64,000 bases of DNA from Diphasiastrum complanatum (lineage: Eukaryota; Streptophyta; Lycopodiopsida; Lycopodiales; Lycopodiaceae), in assembly GCA_029204225.1 (NCBI GenBank), contig CM055107.1:20777997-20841996 (forward strand). Reading direction: 5' to 3'. Positions 52,001 to 63,852 of this stretch are shown piece by piece. Made by a program: the position numbers and the translations under genes. Every line of letters starts with the position of its first letter. Position 1 is the first letter of the stretch. The notes below the pieces were generated by a model that worked only from the letters and a program-made list of their open reading frames with translations, was not told where the DNA came from and did not search any database.

Positions 52001-54345
52001 CAGCAAATAGGCAAAGCTACAAAAATACTTCCAAAGTGGGATAGTGAATTCTGACTCATTATGTGAACCTGCTCTGAACCAGAAATGTCCATTATGATGT
52101 TAGCAGATAGAATCCAGTAAGTACCTGTGGCGCCGAGTGAGTCATATATTTCACAACCTCTTCCAGAATAGCCAGCTGAAATAAGTGCTCCTTTTCTAGA
52201 AAAGTAGGGCTTAATTCAACAGTAGCAGCAAGAAGAAAATCAAGCCGCTTCACAATAAGGCTGGTGGAAGATGATGATGGTAAGGGCTGAGCCAAAGTAA
52301 CAAGAATCTTGTGCCTCAAAGTTGGAGCTCTTTGCCCAATTTTACCTTTGCCTGTCACTGTGTAACGTATACAGGCTGCCCACTCAGGGACTGATTCCAC
52401 ATTTGCTTGCATCAAAGCTTTGTACAAAAGCTTTTCAAGCCATAAGTCCCAGGCTTCTGAAATACATGGAACGTCTGAATGTAGGATACCAGCCATAACT
52501 TCTGCAGCAATGCATTGCCTGCTGCGTTCGTCCACTTCATTTATTACATCTTGTAGAGGAGAGTGCAAAACCTCCAAGAAACTTGAACCACATTCCTGCA
52601 AAAGGCATTTGAACAGTTTTGCAATTCTAGGAGAAAACGATTCTCCCTTCATACTTGACTCCCAGGACAATGTACGGGGCCATCCTCGTGAAACTGAAGG
52701 CATCATGGCCGTTATACCAAGATCCGATGCAAGCTGAAATCTTCCACCACCCCTGCCAGTTCTGCCTTGGCCTTCAGAGTAGTGATGATCAAGTGCAAGA
52801 CTATGAACCATACTTTCACAAAAGGAATGATCCTTAAGAATTGGTACCAATATACTTTCTGTGCAGGATTTTACCATTTCGCCCTTTTCATGGATTGGCT
52901 GAAGTTCAGTGGATAAGGTCTCCTCTCTTGTCTTAACTTGCTTAAGTCGAGATGTACCGAGAAGCAAAAGCAACGCAATGGCAGAAATAGGACGAAGTGG
53001 TGGAAGTTCGCTCTTGAGGTTCCTGAGAAAATGACCTGGAAATAATCACAAATTCAAGTGAAATGAACTAAAACGCAACTTCTAAGAGATTTGAACCCTG
53101 CAAAACAAGGCCTGTATTCCTGATTCATGCTAAGGAGGTAAGGAGACGCTCTTTAAAAAATTCAATAAAATATATATTAGTTATTTAGCATGCCAAAATA
53201 TAAGAGCTGTACATACTTGGTGGCAGATAATGATTTACCTGCAACACTATATCTTAAGGCTAGACCAACATCTGCTTCAGAGACGTCGTTACGATCTGGA
53301 AGAAGTGATGCCAGAGAAAGTAACATCCCATGTCCCATTAAATTGTACCTGCAGGCATTGTGCTCAAATAGGATCGTTGTTGAATGTTGAATCAGAGAAG
53401 AATAGAAAATATACAAGCTCAGGACTCCAATCTAATCATGATTGACCATGAACAATCCTGTAGGAAGTAATAGTGCCCACCTCCAATGAAGACTTGAAGC
53501 TGCACTCTCTAGAATTTCTTTAACATATAACATCAGTCCATCATGTGTTAACGCCTGATTGCATTCACTTGGATTGAATGATGGGGTCAGAGCTCCTCTG
53601 CGGACTCCACCAAAGCGAATTTGGAATGAAATGAAAAGCTGCAATAAGGACCTACCATAAGGAACTTTTGTAACAAAAACCAGATAACATTCAAATCCAA
53701 AAAGAAAATGAACATTGTGCAAGATCTCTATGATCTGAAAGGCAGTAAACATGTTAGAGATGTTTGTACCTCATTGATGGCCCTCTGAGCTTTGAGAGAC
53801 TCATGATGTGAACTGCCATAAAGCACACCAAGGCAAAGGGCACACGAAGTAAGCCTATGCTATAACAAAATTCTGCATTATTTCAGATCAATTCGCACCA
53901 TCCTATCAACATCAAAAAAAAATTTGTCGAGGAGTGACAACAGTCCATAATACATATAAAACTTTCAAATACCTTCCAAGAACTGCCGATATGAATGAAG
54001 TTAAAGAGCTCCAGTTCTGCATAGAAGTAAGGTCAAGGGTCTCAAAAGCATAATAACAATAAGCATGCATGTTTGATATAGATTCGAAATTTGAAAATTG
54101 CAATATCTCCGCTTACTAAGCCTACCAAGTTACCTCTGTCAAATGTCGAAGCACAGGTCTGGACATTAAGACCATACAGGCACCCAAAGCAGACTGTTCA
54201 ACAGCTTGAGGATCTTTGAGACTTGATGTTAACAGAGGGATACAATCTTTGATAAGAGGAGGAAAGCGCTTTAGCATTTTCTTCAGAGAATCCCCTGCAG
54301 AACTGCCATAGAGAAGAAGTTGAACAGCTATGCTTCTCAACATCA
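48305..54345 (-). CDS. PA200: Proteasome activator PA200/Blm10, C-terminal half (5' part outside window)
   Basis: HEAT-repeat activator that caps the 20S proteasome, nuclear in animals and yeast. Exons in the minus sense: about 54345-54134, 54016-53973, 53854-53770, 53638-53481, 53348-53239, 53035-52125, 51278-50979, 50805-50710, 49862-49684, 49510-49429, 49299-49172, 49021-48917, 48640-48487, 48346-48305. From 54016 onward they sum to 2,394 bp, 797 codons and stop, with every phase matching; with the first exon about 867 residues are visible. PA200 proteins are about 1,800 residues, so this is the second half. Recognition rests on SVPEWAACIRYTVTGKGKIG, DSVKWMET, KSGRAAHLVPVFIGILHPLL, DSNWRTRIAALTFLQIFVYR, VREMATATLSGFMKG, PAPIRGTVTKTISEFRRTHA, DTWAFDRIHFSEDQLEVLSD and ending SYFV. 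The frame is intact, so the gene is probably functional. All introns are GT-AG except one GC-AG. Confidence 0.9.
52125..53035 (-). CDS. PA200: PA200 large central exon (911 bp)
   Basis: Begins after TTTCCAG with GHFLRNLKSELPPLRPISAI and ends THSAPQ before GTACTTAC. Contains FQLASDLGITAMMPSVSRGW, GSSFLEVLHSPLQDVINEVD, ERSRQCIAAEVMAGILHSDV and the highly conserved VPEWAACIRYTVTGKGKIGQ. HEAT-like helix pairs run throughout. The next upstream exon gives YNLMGHGMLLSLASLLPD. Confidence 0.9.
54134..54345 (-). CDS. PA200: PA200 first visible exon (start uncertain)
   Basis: Reads SIAVQLLLYGSSAGDSLKKM, LKRFPPLIKDCIPLLTSSLK, DPQAVEQSALGACMVLMSRP, VLRHLTE and a donor GTAACTTG. The acceptor is not clear: TTGAG, AGAAG or CATAG near 54,345-54,330 are all possible. 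No coding sequence for PA200 is seen between here and 64,000. Confidence 0.75.
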
Positions 54346-54779
54346 AAGCAACAAAAGCAGAGAAGAATCAGCCATAAAAGGCAAAGCACATAGCACTCTC
54401 CAACTAACAATGCTAGAAGAATACAATATAGCCACAGTTCACATTAGCCCTACAAAAGAGAGCACTGAGTCTGCTACAAAAAACTCATTAATAATCCAAA
54501 TCATAAACTGTTGAATATATATCTTTGCTATTTATTCATACTCTAATAGAATTAGGGCTAAAGGACATGAGTAGTTCCACCTTAAACTAATGTACCCCAT
54601 CAACCAAGGTCCAAGGTCCCTGCCCTGTAAACAAAAACCGTTGGTCCAGAAGTACTGACTACCCTCTCAATAGCATAACAACTCAAATGGGTCCTCCCAT
54701 AATGTCATCACACACTCAGAAAGTCTTCACTATGCAGATGACCTCATTGGAAAACCACGCTCTTACTGCGATATATGGC
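54346..54779. other. Intron sequence upstream of the first visible PA200 exon
   Basis: AT-rich to 54,580, then moderately GC-balanced sequence that may belong to the LINE piece on the right. No gene. Confidence 0.4.
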
Positions 54780-55330
54780 CATTCAATGGGAGTGAATTAA
54801 GATTAATGGAATCCAAAGAGTCGCAAAAACCTTTGTAATGACATGTCCAATCATAAAAGCGCGGTAATTACCAGGTACCATGGGGTCACCGTTTTTATGG
54901 ATAGGATGTATGATGTTGGTGCACCAAGAGGATGGGAAGCCCTCAACAACAGCATGGTTAAGGAGAGTGGATAATGTAGGGGCAAGGGTATCGGGGGCGT
55001 GAATCAGTAGCTCAGACTCAAGATCTTCAATGTCTCTGGTGCGGTGGGTTTTCAGCTTTTTGATTGCTGCCCAAACCAAGTTAGGGGTGAAGAAGGTGAA
55101 GTCTGAAGGTCGAGGAGAGATGGAGATGGGCGTATCAGTGGGTATAGTGTAAAGCTGGGTAGCATAGTCGGTCCAAATATGTAAATCGTCTAGAAGAGGG
55201 GGAGGGGCACGAGGGATAAACTCACGACAAAAGGCACCAGAGGAGGAGCTGTGAAGGAGGTTCACAAGATGGTTTCCTTCGGAGTCGTCATAGGCACGCT
55301 TTCTGCGGCGGAGTGTGCGGTTGTACAATT
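54780..55330 (-). mobile_element. LINE ORF2 fragment: start of the RT domain
   Basis: The minus ORF of 181 codons (55,328-54,783) reads RRRKRAYDDSEGNHLVNLL, FCREFIPRAPPPLLDDLHIW, ISPRPSDFTFFTPNLVWAAI, LESELLIHAPDTLAPTLSTL, LLNHAVVEGFPSSWCTNIIH and PIHKNGDPMVPGNYRAFMIG (RT motif 1-2 region of L1-type LINEs). It is clearly the same family as the LINE at 59.7-63.3 kb (FPSSWCTNIIHPIHKNGDPM in both). Both ends are cut. Confidence 0.82.
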
Positions 55331-55335
55331 GTCAT

Positions 55336-55449
55336 GAGAGAGAGAGAGCACTTTATTGATATCTTTTCCATGCCAAAATGCATATATAAGATACATGTCA
55401 AGTGCGTAGTGACCATAGGGGCGTATAAAACAAAATGAGAGAGAGAGCA
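55336..55449 (-). mobile_element. Truncated LINE 3' end, copy 5 (GA on both sides)
   Basis: GAGAGAGAGAGAG, then CACTTTATTGATATCTTTTCC ATGCCAAAATGCATATATAAG, TCAAGTGCGTAGTGACC and GCGTATAAAAC, then GAGAGAGAGAG to about 55,448. Only about 87 bp of LINE is kept. Confidence 0.75.
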
Positions 55450-58050
55450 AATTCTTGAGCAGTTGACGTCGACAAGATCCCCACATGAACCTGAAAAAGT
55501 CAATGGAACGGCTATGGTAGCTACTGAACCTGTGACTGTTGATAAAGAAGCCGAAATTCCATCGAAGACGAGGAAATTACCTTCAATCAAGGATCTCAAG
55601 CCGCCGAAGTTCATTGGTGCTACAGTGTTTAGCAAAATTGACCTGAAGAGTGGTTATCATCAAGTGAGTTTGCGAAGAGAATGTGTATAAGAGTGCCTTC
55701 CGAACTCGATTTGGACACTATTTATTTCTAAATGTTAATGAACGATGTGCTTAGACCGTTTATGTGCAAATTTGTGGTTAACTTTGTTGATGACATCCTT
55801 GTTTACAGTTGTGGCGACGTTGCACATGTGAGTCACCTTAGAACTGTTTAGTCAACTTTGGGAAAACATATTATTTGCTAATGATAAAAAGAGCGAATTG
55901 TTTAAAAAGGAAATTGCATATTTGGGTTTTAAAGTGTCAGTTGATGGGATAAAACCAGATCCACAGAAAGTTGTGGTTCTTCTTGCTTGGCATGTTCTTA
56001 TAGACTTGATAGCATTAAGATTTCTTGGATTTGTGTTTTATCGTAAAGATGTGAAAAATTATTCACACGCAACCGTGGCATTGACCGATATGCTGCAAAA
56101 GAATTAATGGAAAGAATGGACAGAGGTTCAACAGCAAAGTTTTGATGCATTGAAACAGGCTGTGGCTGACAATTGACTTCATCACTTTAAAAATTGTTGA
56201 CCTTTAGAAACCATTTGTTGTTGAAACGGATGCAAGTGACATAGTCGTTGGGGCAGTTCTGATGCAAGAGAGTAGGCCTGTGGCCTTTGACAGCAAGAAG
56301 CTCAACCCTGCACAAAAGAATTATCCAACTCATGAGAAGGAGTTGTATACCATATTCCACGATTTGAAGGCATGAAGGCATTATTTGTATGGTGCGGAAT
56401 TCTATGTGTACACCAACCATAACACTTTGAGATATTTCTACAACCAGCTGGACCTCAAAGGGCAGCAAGCCAAGTGGGCTGAGTTGATGCAGGAATTTCA
56501 CATGGAAATTCGGTACAAGAAGTGTGCGAAAATCGTGTGACTGATGCATTATCTCGTTTATTGTATCAGATATCTTTTGTGGTCATTGAAAATGACCTCA
56601 TTGCTAAGATTACACAGGCTCAACAAGAGGATCAAGGAATTGTGAGAGAGGCAAATATTGCGCAAGTAGAATCTCAAGATGAGAGTTTTGATCTCTTTGC
56701 TCACACTTACCTTAAATATGCCATAGATGATGGTATGGTAAAAAGAAATGGCAAACTTCTCATTCCAGCTTGTGAGGAGCTGTATAAAAAGATTGTCCAT
56801 TTATGTCATGATAGCCCTAGTGCAGGTCATCCTGGTCTGGATAAGACCTATGAGTTGATCTTACGTAACTTCTGGTGGCCTAAGCTTAAAAATGATGTTT
56901 TACCATTATGTGACGCACTGTTTGAAGTGCCAGGTCAATAAAGCCGAAAGGATTAAAAATTCTGGAGTTTTACATTTGTGCCAGAAGGAATATGGGAGAG
57001 TATCTCCATGGACTTTGTCACCAACTTGCCTTGTACGCAGTTACAACATGATTCTATCTTGGTCATAGTTGACAAACTCACTAAGATGGCTCATTTTATT
57101 CCAATGCGAAAAAAGATTGATGTGTGTGGAGTAGCTAGCCTATTCATCGAGCATGTGTTCAGACTTCATGGGTTACCGTCATCCATAGTGTCTGACAAAG
57201 ATACTCGATCTACTGAGAGCTTTTGGACGGTAGTTATGGCCAAATTGGAAGCCCAATTGAGAATGAGCAGCACGGAGCATCCTGAAACAGATGGCCAAAT
57301 TGAGAGAGTCAACCAAACCTTAGAGGATATGCTTAGGGCATTTGTTGGGGATAAGCAAGCCCAATGGGAGAGGTACTTGCCACTGTTAGAGTTTGCTTAC
57401 AATGACAAAAAAGACTAAAATGAGCCCTTTTGAGCTTAATTATGGTTTTAGGCCAGCTAGCCTTGTTACGGTACAAATTCCAGAAAGTGCTTAGTGCGGC
57501 TAATTTCCTAACTCAAATGAATGAAATGCTTGAGTTAGCGAAGTAAATGTAAGGCAAGCAATGGATCGAGCTAAGTCTTATGATGATTAGTATCGCACGC
57601 CTAGGGAGTTTGTGGTAGAAGACATGGTGTTTCTCCAAGTACCCAAGGACTCTAAGACCCTTAAGATGGGCAAATGTTACAAGTTATCCCATCATCATTG
57701 TGGACCCTGGAAAGTAGTTAAAAGAATCAGTGATGTTTTTTATAAGTTAGGTTTGCCTGAAACTTGTAAAGTGCATCCTGTTCTAGATTCAAACGGGTTT
57801 TACATAATGGCGATAACTTGTTGTCTGATGGTTTGTTTGAATTTCAAGAGCATGAAGAAGTAATCCATGGGTCAGCGAGGATATTGGATAGGCGGGAGAG
57901 GCGTTTACACAACCGTCTGATCCGTGAGTACTTGGTCGCTTGGCATGGCAGGCCTCTTTTTGATGCTGCTTGGGAGACCGCGCGCACAGTCTGCATGCTC
58001 AGTACCCTAGCTTCACCATCGCAGATGATGTTACCTGAGGAGGGAAGGGA
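55450..58050 (+). mobile_element. Ty3/gypsy pol region, internally deleted and decayed
   Basis: Plus strand. A gag piece (LPSIKDLKPPKFIG) is fused directly to RT (ATVFSKIDLKSGYHQVSLRR). The RT active site is KFVVNFVDDILVYS (55,770-55,811), then LFKKEIAYLGFKVSVDGIKP. RNase H reads PFVVETDASDIVVGAVLMQE, KNYPTHEKELYTIFHDLKA. Integrase zinc domain at 56,790-56,940 (HLCHDSPSAGHPGLDKTYEL). The integrase core 56978-57418 shows SISMDFVTNLP, LVIVDKLTKMAHFIPM, SIVSDKDTRSTESFW and HPETDGQIERVNQTLEDML (the D, D, E triad). The C-terminal part has HHCGPWKVVKRI and a chromodomain-like IREYLVAWHGRPLFDAAWE (57,920-57,980). Stops and frameshifts are many. GAGGAGGGAAGGGA before the LTR is the polypurine tract. 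Confidence 0.88.
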
Positions 58051-58560
58051 TGTTACAGCTTTCACTCTCTCTCCCGATTGTTTACTATTTTATGTATAGA
58101 TGTACTTTTGTAATACAGAAATGTAAATAAAATTATTAATTGAGCTTTTGACCCTCTGAAGTGCATATTGCTTTTGTGAGTGGCTGGATTGACCTCCTAA
58201 AAAGGATAGTTGACTAGTCAACATGACACATGTCATATGCTCATTGGGATACTTGGACAGTGAATGAGTGACACATGTTAGCGTTGATTGGTCAAACCTG
58301 ACATGTGTCACATGCTCATTGGAACACTTGGTCCAGTGTATGAGTGACACATGTTAGCCTACTCACTTGCCCCTGTGTCAGGGTACTGCCAAGTGGCAAG
58401 TGTCGACTGTGCATCGAGTTGCCATGTGTCAATGTTAGGATGGGTCAGAGTTAAGGGGTGCTTGAGGATTGTGCATAAGTGAGCCTAGAGAGAGGCATTC
58501 CTCGTCATAATCTATGCAGGCTAACTGATAACCCTAACAATGTGAGCACTAAGATGAGAT
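58051..58560 (+). repeat. 3' LTR of the Ty3 element (right end approximate)
   Basis: Begins TGTTACAGCTTTCACTCTC after the polypurine tract. It contains two tandem units of about 75 bp (58,226-58,280 and 58,301-58,356) with GACACATGTTAGC and GCTCATTGG. The right end is set near 58,560, where LINE sequence begins. No 5' LTR is in the window. Confidence 0.6.
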
Positions 58561-58589
58561 GAGAGCTACATGTGTGTATCTCTTCTAGG

Positions 58590-58800
58590 ACGCTTGGAAC
58601 TTATTGACTCGTTGAATATATTTGATGAGCTGGAGTATGGCATCAAGGTACATGGGCAGGACCGCAAACTTTGCAAGGATGATCTGATGTGAAACTGAGG
58701 GATTAGCCTGTATCATACCGAAAAGCATAGTGCTCTGTAATCGCGGTGAGTAAGTCTCCCATATACTTGACCTCTCCTTCCTCTTTCCTATCTCAACCAA
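58590..58800 (-). mobile_element. LINE ORF2 fragment (after the RT)
   Basis: The minus strand reads RLQSTMLFGMIQANPSVSHQ, IILAKFAVLPMYLDAILQLI and KYIQRVN. It parallels the LINE at 60.8 kb (TMLAQLIRAKPSVPHEILLA, EFVVPPIQIEATLQLITCIQ). Confidence 0.7.
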
Positions 58801-58849
58801 GGTCACTCTAGGTTCTTGAATTGGCGTAGACAATACATGCGTCAATTCA

Positions 58850-59193
58850 GGTTCCTATAATAACTCATCACATAATATAGGGATTCCTCCATCTTGATCC
58901 TTATCAAAATATATCTTTGTATCTTTATGAGTTGATTCCTCATCAAAGACTACATCCCTACTTATGATTATTTTCTTACCCTCCAAGTCATATAACCTGT
59001 ATCCCTTCTCTTGATTATCATAACCAAGCCAGTTTTGATTCAAACAGCAATTCAGATCTGCTTTCAACTCAGCAATCCACCAAGCTTGATTCCAGCGGAC
59101 TGATCAACGTGCAACTAGCGATCCAACACGCAGCTACAACCAGCGATCCACCAATAAGAAATCTCTCTCACCTAAAAGCCTGTTAAGATACCA
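58850..59193 (-). mobile_element. Copia integrase-end fragment joined to its PBS
   Basis: The minus strand reads NWLGYDNQEKGYRLYDLEGK, KIIISRDVVFDEESTH, the conserved block after copia integrase. The PBS TGGTATCTTAACAG is on the minus strand from 59193. Between them only about 100 bp remains, so gag, protease and most of integrase are deleted. Confidence 0.75.
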
Positions 59194-59623
59194 TGTCAGA
59201 ATTTGTGATACAAATTCTAGATGGAGATACTAGTCCTACTAGCACTCACACAAAACCAAGCATAGAGAGAATTCAGATCATAGGAGAATTGAGAGCTCTA
59301 GCATAATAGAATTGAATGGAATAGTTGTGGTGGGGCGCCAGCCTTCTTATATAGTTTCTCTAATGACTGATAAAAGCTAATGAGCCTAAAGTAAATAGCA
59401 AAATAACAAAAGCTATTTACTAATAATACTACCTATATATGGTAAGAACCAAAAATGAACTTCTAAGTATTAAATAGATCCTAATCTATATTTGTAGTGC
59501 ACCCACCTACATGCATAAGCCTTAAAAAACGAATTTACTATAAATAGAATGGCCCCTAAAAATAGCACGCAGGCATGGCCAAACCATTATTAAGGGGTAT
59601 CAAATAAACATTAATTCCTAACA
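59194..59623 (-). repeat. 5' LTR of the copia fragment
   Basis: 430 bp. In the minus sense it starts TGTTAGGAATTAATGTTT (59623) and ends CTGACA before the PBS. A TATA box, CTATATAAGAAGG, lies on the minus strand near 59,357-59,345. No partner LTR is seen on the left. Confidence 0.75.
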
Positions 59624-59741
59624 GGAGGGACAGCAGATGGTGATGGAGGGAAAGGGAAGGAAGGTATGATGGAGGGAACAGCTGGCAACGAGCAGCAGCA
59701 GCGATCAGGCAACAACAGAAGCAGCGAGCAGCGGCAGCGAG
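59624..59741. repeat. Purine-rich tract before the LINE tail
   Basis: GGAGGGA/AGCAGCAGCGA-type purine-rich sequence in place of the pure (GA)n seen at the other LINE tails. Confidence 0.6.
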
Positions 59742-60040
59742 AAAGAAAGTTTTATTAATGTCATTTCCATGCCAAAAGGCACATAAGACCAATAAGAGTA
59801 CATGTCAAGCATGTGGTAACCAAGGGAGCGTATAAAAACGTCTCCAAGGAAGAAAACTATGCATAAATGATGAACAATATAACTGTAAACTACAAATTGT
59901 CCATAAGTGGGAGCAAAAATAGTTGCTAAGGATAGAAACATATCATCTAGCACTACTGCTGAAAAAGGATGTGACACGAGCTGTAGTAGGAGGCAATATG
60001 GATCGTCGTCATCGTCTAGGAGGATGAAAATTGTGTGCTC

Positions 60041-62470
60041 TCATAACAGGCAGGTAGTGCGAGTTGCCACATGACTGAATGATACACTATCTCTGATATC
60101 TGTGAGGTGGTGTATCGTCGACATCATCATCCGACTCGAGGTCTCGGCGTGGTCGTCTCCTGGAGAAGAATGATGTAATCTGAGCCTGAGAGCTAGAATG
60201 TGGTTGGTGAGCTGACTGGTACATATCATGTCGTAGCAAGACCATCTCTCGTATCATGAGCGTAACACAGCGAGGGTCCTCATATGCAATAAGTGATTTG
60301 AGTGTAGTAGGCATGTCCCGAAACAGGCAGTGGTATCTCCCTCTGATCGCATAATGTATGGCTATGAGAGAGTGTAGAGTGGTAGGCATGTCTCGAAATA
60401 AGCAATGATATCTCCCTCTGATCTCATAGTATACTGGATAAAATGCTCCTCAGACTCCACCTCATCTAGAGAGCATAATTGGCAATTTCGCTCTTCTCTA
60501 AGAATGTTGTGGAACCTCCCAGTCTCGATAGCTAGCTGGTCAGAAGACACCCTGAGCTGTCCCAATGTGAACCTGAGGCAATGTGACAGTCCTAATTGGC
60601 GATTCCAGGTCCGCACCAAATATGCTCGATAGAGAAATTGTTTGATATACTGATGGGTGCTTGAGAGAAGCTCTGTAATGGAAATACCAAATGACTCAAA
60701 TAGGAGTGAGATGCCTGAGAGAACCATGATAATCTATAGCCCTGATCATGGAGATAATGTGAGGAGGATAGTGCAAGCTGTGTGTAGCGTCTGTCCATCT
60801 CTGGTAATGTATGCACCCTCTGGATACAAGTGATGAGCTGAAGAGTTGCCTCTATCTGTATAGGCGGAACTACAAACTCAGCTAAAAGAATCTCATGTGG
60901 AACAGAAGGCTTCGCTCGAATCAACTGAGCTAACATGGTGGTCTATAGTCGTGAAAGACTGGCCCAGTGTGAAGAGGCAAGACCCGTACACCATGCCTCT
61001 ACCCCATATAGAGCCGTGGGGGTGGGTGACAATGGTATCAAAGAGGCGACACTTACTGCGAGCATCCTGAATGGACTTTCAAAAACAAAAGCTACTCCAG
61101 TTGAACGAGGGAGGCGTGCCCCTTCCCCAGTCGAGTGGTAGCGGCTTGTCTCATACTGAAAGTAGGACCCATGAATGCTCGACAAGTGTTGAAGACCATA
61201 ACTTTGGTCTTCCCAATGTTCACCCCTAGGCCCCATCTGGTACAGAACTCCTATAAGCAATCCAACTGTCGCTGTAGGCCCTCTCTAGTAGGTGAGACTA
61301 GTACAACATCATCAGCATAAAGAAGGATAGCAATCAAGAGATCTCCAAGCTTGCAATGTAATGACTCTCTCCAACGAGGCCAAAAAGGACCAGTGAAAGG
61401 GAGCAACCCTGCTTCACCCCAATCGTACTCCAATATGATCAGAGATGCCACTACTATGTCGGAAACATCCCAGGACGCGATCATACAGTGCCATCACAAC
61501 CAAGATGATGTCGGTGGAGAAGGCAAGATCTCGAGGTCTCTGAATAAGTAAGGAGCGAGGAACAGAATCAAAGGCCTTCCTGAAGTCCATAAAATAGCAA
61601 TAAACCCTCTCTTTCCTGTGCTTAGCTTCCTCAATCAGGGCCCGTAACGTGAAAATGTGATCGGTAGTAGAATAATTAGCCCGAAAACCTGCCTGACCCA
61701 TAGCATGTAGTCGCCTAGTCTCTGCCTCTCAACTCACAACAGACTGAAGTATAGGTAGAGCTTCGCCAGGACATGCCGAATCATGATAGTGCGGTAGTTA
61801 CTAGGAATCATGGGGTCACCATTCTTATGGATGGGGTGGATGATATTGGTGCACCATGACGAAGGGAAACTAGAAACAACTATGGATTTAAGAAGAGTGG
61901 CGATGGTGGGAGGGAGTAAGTCGGATGCATGGGCAAGGAGTTCAGACTCTAGGTCTTCCATATCTTTGGCTTTATGGGACTTCATCTTCTTGATGGCGAC
62001 AAGTACCATATCGGGTGTGAAGAAGGAGAACTCAGATGGTCGGGGAGATATGGAGATGGGTGAGTCGGTGGGGATGGTGTATAAACTAGTAGCGTAATCG
62101 TTCCAAATGCGGAGGTCTTCTAAGAGAGGTGGTGGAGAACGGGGAATGAACTCATGCCAAAAAGCACCCAAGGAAGAGCTGGAAAGGAGGTCAATAAGAC
62201 GTTTCCCTTCAGAGTCATCAAAGGCACGCTTTTTACAACGGAGAGCAACGTGATAGGAGCGTCGGGAAGATCGAAGCAAGTGCGGAGCATGGATACATGA
62301 ATATGTGACTAAATGATGAAGAGAACGGCACTCGGCATCATACCAGGGAGGGTGCAGTGATCGAGATGTGTGTCGGGTTTTGCTGAGATGGGGCTTGGTG
62401 GAAAACGTTAGTGAAGTGGCAGTGTGGAGGGTAGTGGTGAGAAAAGCGGCTTGGGTGTCAACTGGACTAT
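60041..62470 (-). pseudogene. LINE ORF2: reverse transcriptase and zinc knuckle, broken
   Basis: RT blocks in order: FPSSWCTNIIHPIHKNGDPM (61,860-61,800), AGFRANYSTTDHIFTLRALI and CYFMDFRKAFDSVPRSLL (61,700-61,560), then ILLYADDVVLVSPTREGLQR (catalytic YADD at about 61,310). Then TKVMVF-type thumb, YGVEAWCTGLASSHWASLSR and LRQ. The knuckle RNCQLCSLDEVESEEHFIQY has lost its last Cys. The frame shifts at least three times. Confidence 0.82.
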
Positions 62471-62505
62471 CATGGGGAAAGGAGTGTAGCCAGGGAGTGC
62501 CGATA

Positions 62506-63342
62506 CTATGCCTGATTCCCTGGCTTCCTGAGAGGCCTTACGCCTCTCCTCCACCTATATGCAAATAAGATCATCATCCATAAAAGTAGTGGAGCCCCAG
62601 AGCTTAGCTCTGCATCGTAGAGCATCTCGTCTAGTCGCCAATGAGATAAAGCGAATGATGTGGCCGTATCTCTAGTAGTCCTCCACGTTGTGTCCAAACC
62701 ATCTGTCTGATGTCCCAATGTGGTATCCTAGAAGCGCTTGGCCTCTGTTACAGCATCCTGTGTGTCTGGAATCCCTTTGACCCTAATGTTGAGAGCCTTT
62801 TGCTCCCGAGATTTCTCTTCCTGGATCGTGGCTGAAATGACTGATGTGATGGGAGCACTAGGTTTAGTACCTTGCTTTATTACCGATGCCCAAGAAAGGG
62901 CTTTTTCCATTTGTTGCTCGATCTTTTATTCCAATTTTATCATAGTGGTGGTGGACTCAGAGGCTGAAATTTGCTTCGTGCCGATTGTTTGCTCCAAATG
63001 TGTAATCTTGAACCGCATCATATGCCTTTCCGTAATCAGCAGTGCAACCGTTTCCTTCATCTACAAGAGTTCTAGTTTCATATTCTGGAAATCAGCTGAT
63101 GAAGAAGCAGTAGGTTTAGGGATCCGAAGGAGGCCAGCAGTAGGAGCGGATGGCTGAGTTGGAAGACCAGCAATCGTTTTTGTGGCAGCAGATGCCGAGG
63201 AGGCAACAGCGGCGGCGAAAGCGGCGGCAGTTTTGGCAATCCCTGCCACGCAAGTGCTGCCTGCCTGGCAGGCTGCAGATCTGCCACGTAGGCAGCCTGC
63301 GTGGCAGGGGGAGCGGGGAGCCGCCTTCTGAGGCGGCATCAC
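62506..63342 (-). pseudogene. LINE ORF1 (coiled coil and RRM-like), broken
   Basis: Starts MMPPQKAAPRSPCHAGCLRG: an Ala/Cys/Pro-rich N terminus, then a helical part (TERHMMRFKITHLEQTIG), SWASVIKQGTKPSAPITSVI, SATIQEEKSREQKALNIRVK and GIPDTQDAVTEAKRF before a stop at 62,728. The rest follows in other frames. It matches the ORF1 at 30.2-30.8 kb ([19 protein letters not shown]). Confidence 0.75.
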
Positions 63343-63349
63343 GGAGGGT

Positions 63350-63351
<2 letters not shown>

Positions 63352-63394
<43 letters not shown>
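63352..63394. repeat. (GA)n between LINE copies 6 and 7
   Basis: About 42 bp of GA joining the 5' end of the LINE on the left to the 3' end of the next copy on the right. Confidence 0.93.
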
Positions 63395-63400
<6 letters not shown>

Positions 63401-63502
63401 AAGCTTTATTAATGTCTTTTCCATGCCAAAAGGCATATAAGACTAATGAGGTACATGTCAAGTGTGTAGTAACCATGGGAGCGCATAGAACGTCTCCAAA
63501 AC

Positions 63503-63505
<3 letters not shown>
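63395..63505 (-). mobile_element. Truncated LINE 3' end, copy 7 (GA on both sides)
   Basis: AAGCTTTATTAATGTCTTTTCC, ATGCCAAAAGGCATATAAGAC, TCAAGTGTGTAGTAACC, GGGAGCGCATAGAACGTCTCC and AAAACTGT, then GA again. 111 bp. Confidence 0.8.
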
Positions 63506-63544
<39 letters not shown>

Positions 63545-63571
63545 AGAAGAAGAAGAAGAAGAAGAAGAAGA
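63506..63571. repeat. (GA)n(GAA)n between LINE copies 7 and 8
   Basis: About 36 bp of GA followed by ten GAA units. Confidence 0.93.
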
Positions 63572-63852
63572 AGCTTTATTAATGTCATTTCCATGCCAAA
63601 AGGCATATAAGACAAATAAAAAGTACTTTGTCAAGTATGTGGTAATCATGAGAGCGTATATAAAACGTCTTCAAGAAAAAAAAAACTATGCATAAAAGAT
63701 GAACAACATAACTGTAAACTACAAATTGTCAGTAAGTGGGAGCAAAATAACTGCTAAGAAGAAAATCGTTTCATCTGGCACTGCTGCTGAAAAAGGATGT
63801 GATGCGAGCTGTAGCAGGAGGTAATATTGATCGTTGCTAACATCATCTAGGG

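Larger units (their letters stand above)
59742..63351 (-). mobile_element. L1-type LINE, nearly complete but lacking the endonuclease (copy 6)
   Basis: In the minus sense: a GC-rich 5' leader and ORF1 start at 63,345, then the ORF1 core (62,900-62,700), a short region after the endonuclease (HPPWYDAECRSLHHLVT, about 62,350), RT (62,280-61,250), thumb, zinc knuckle (60,480) and a 3' UTR ending in ATGCCTTTTGG-type stem and CATTAATAAAAC at 59,742. The APE endonuclease that should follow ORF1 is absent. Stops are scattered. The 5' end touches (GA)n at 63,352. Confidence 0.85.
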
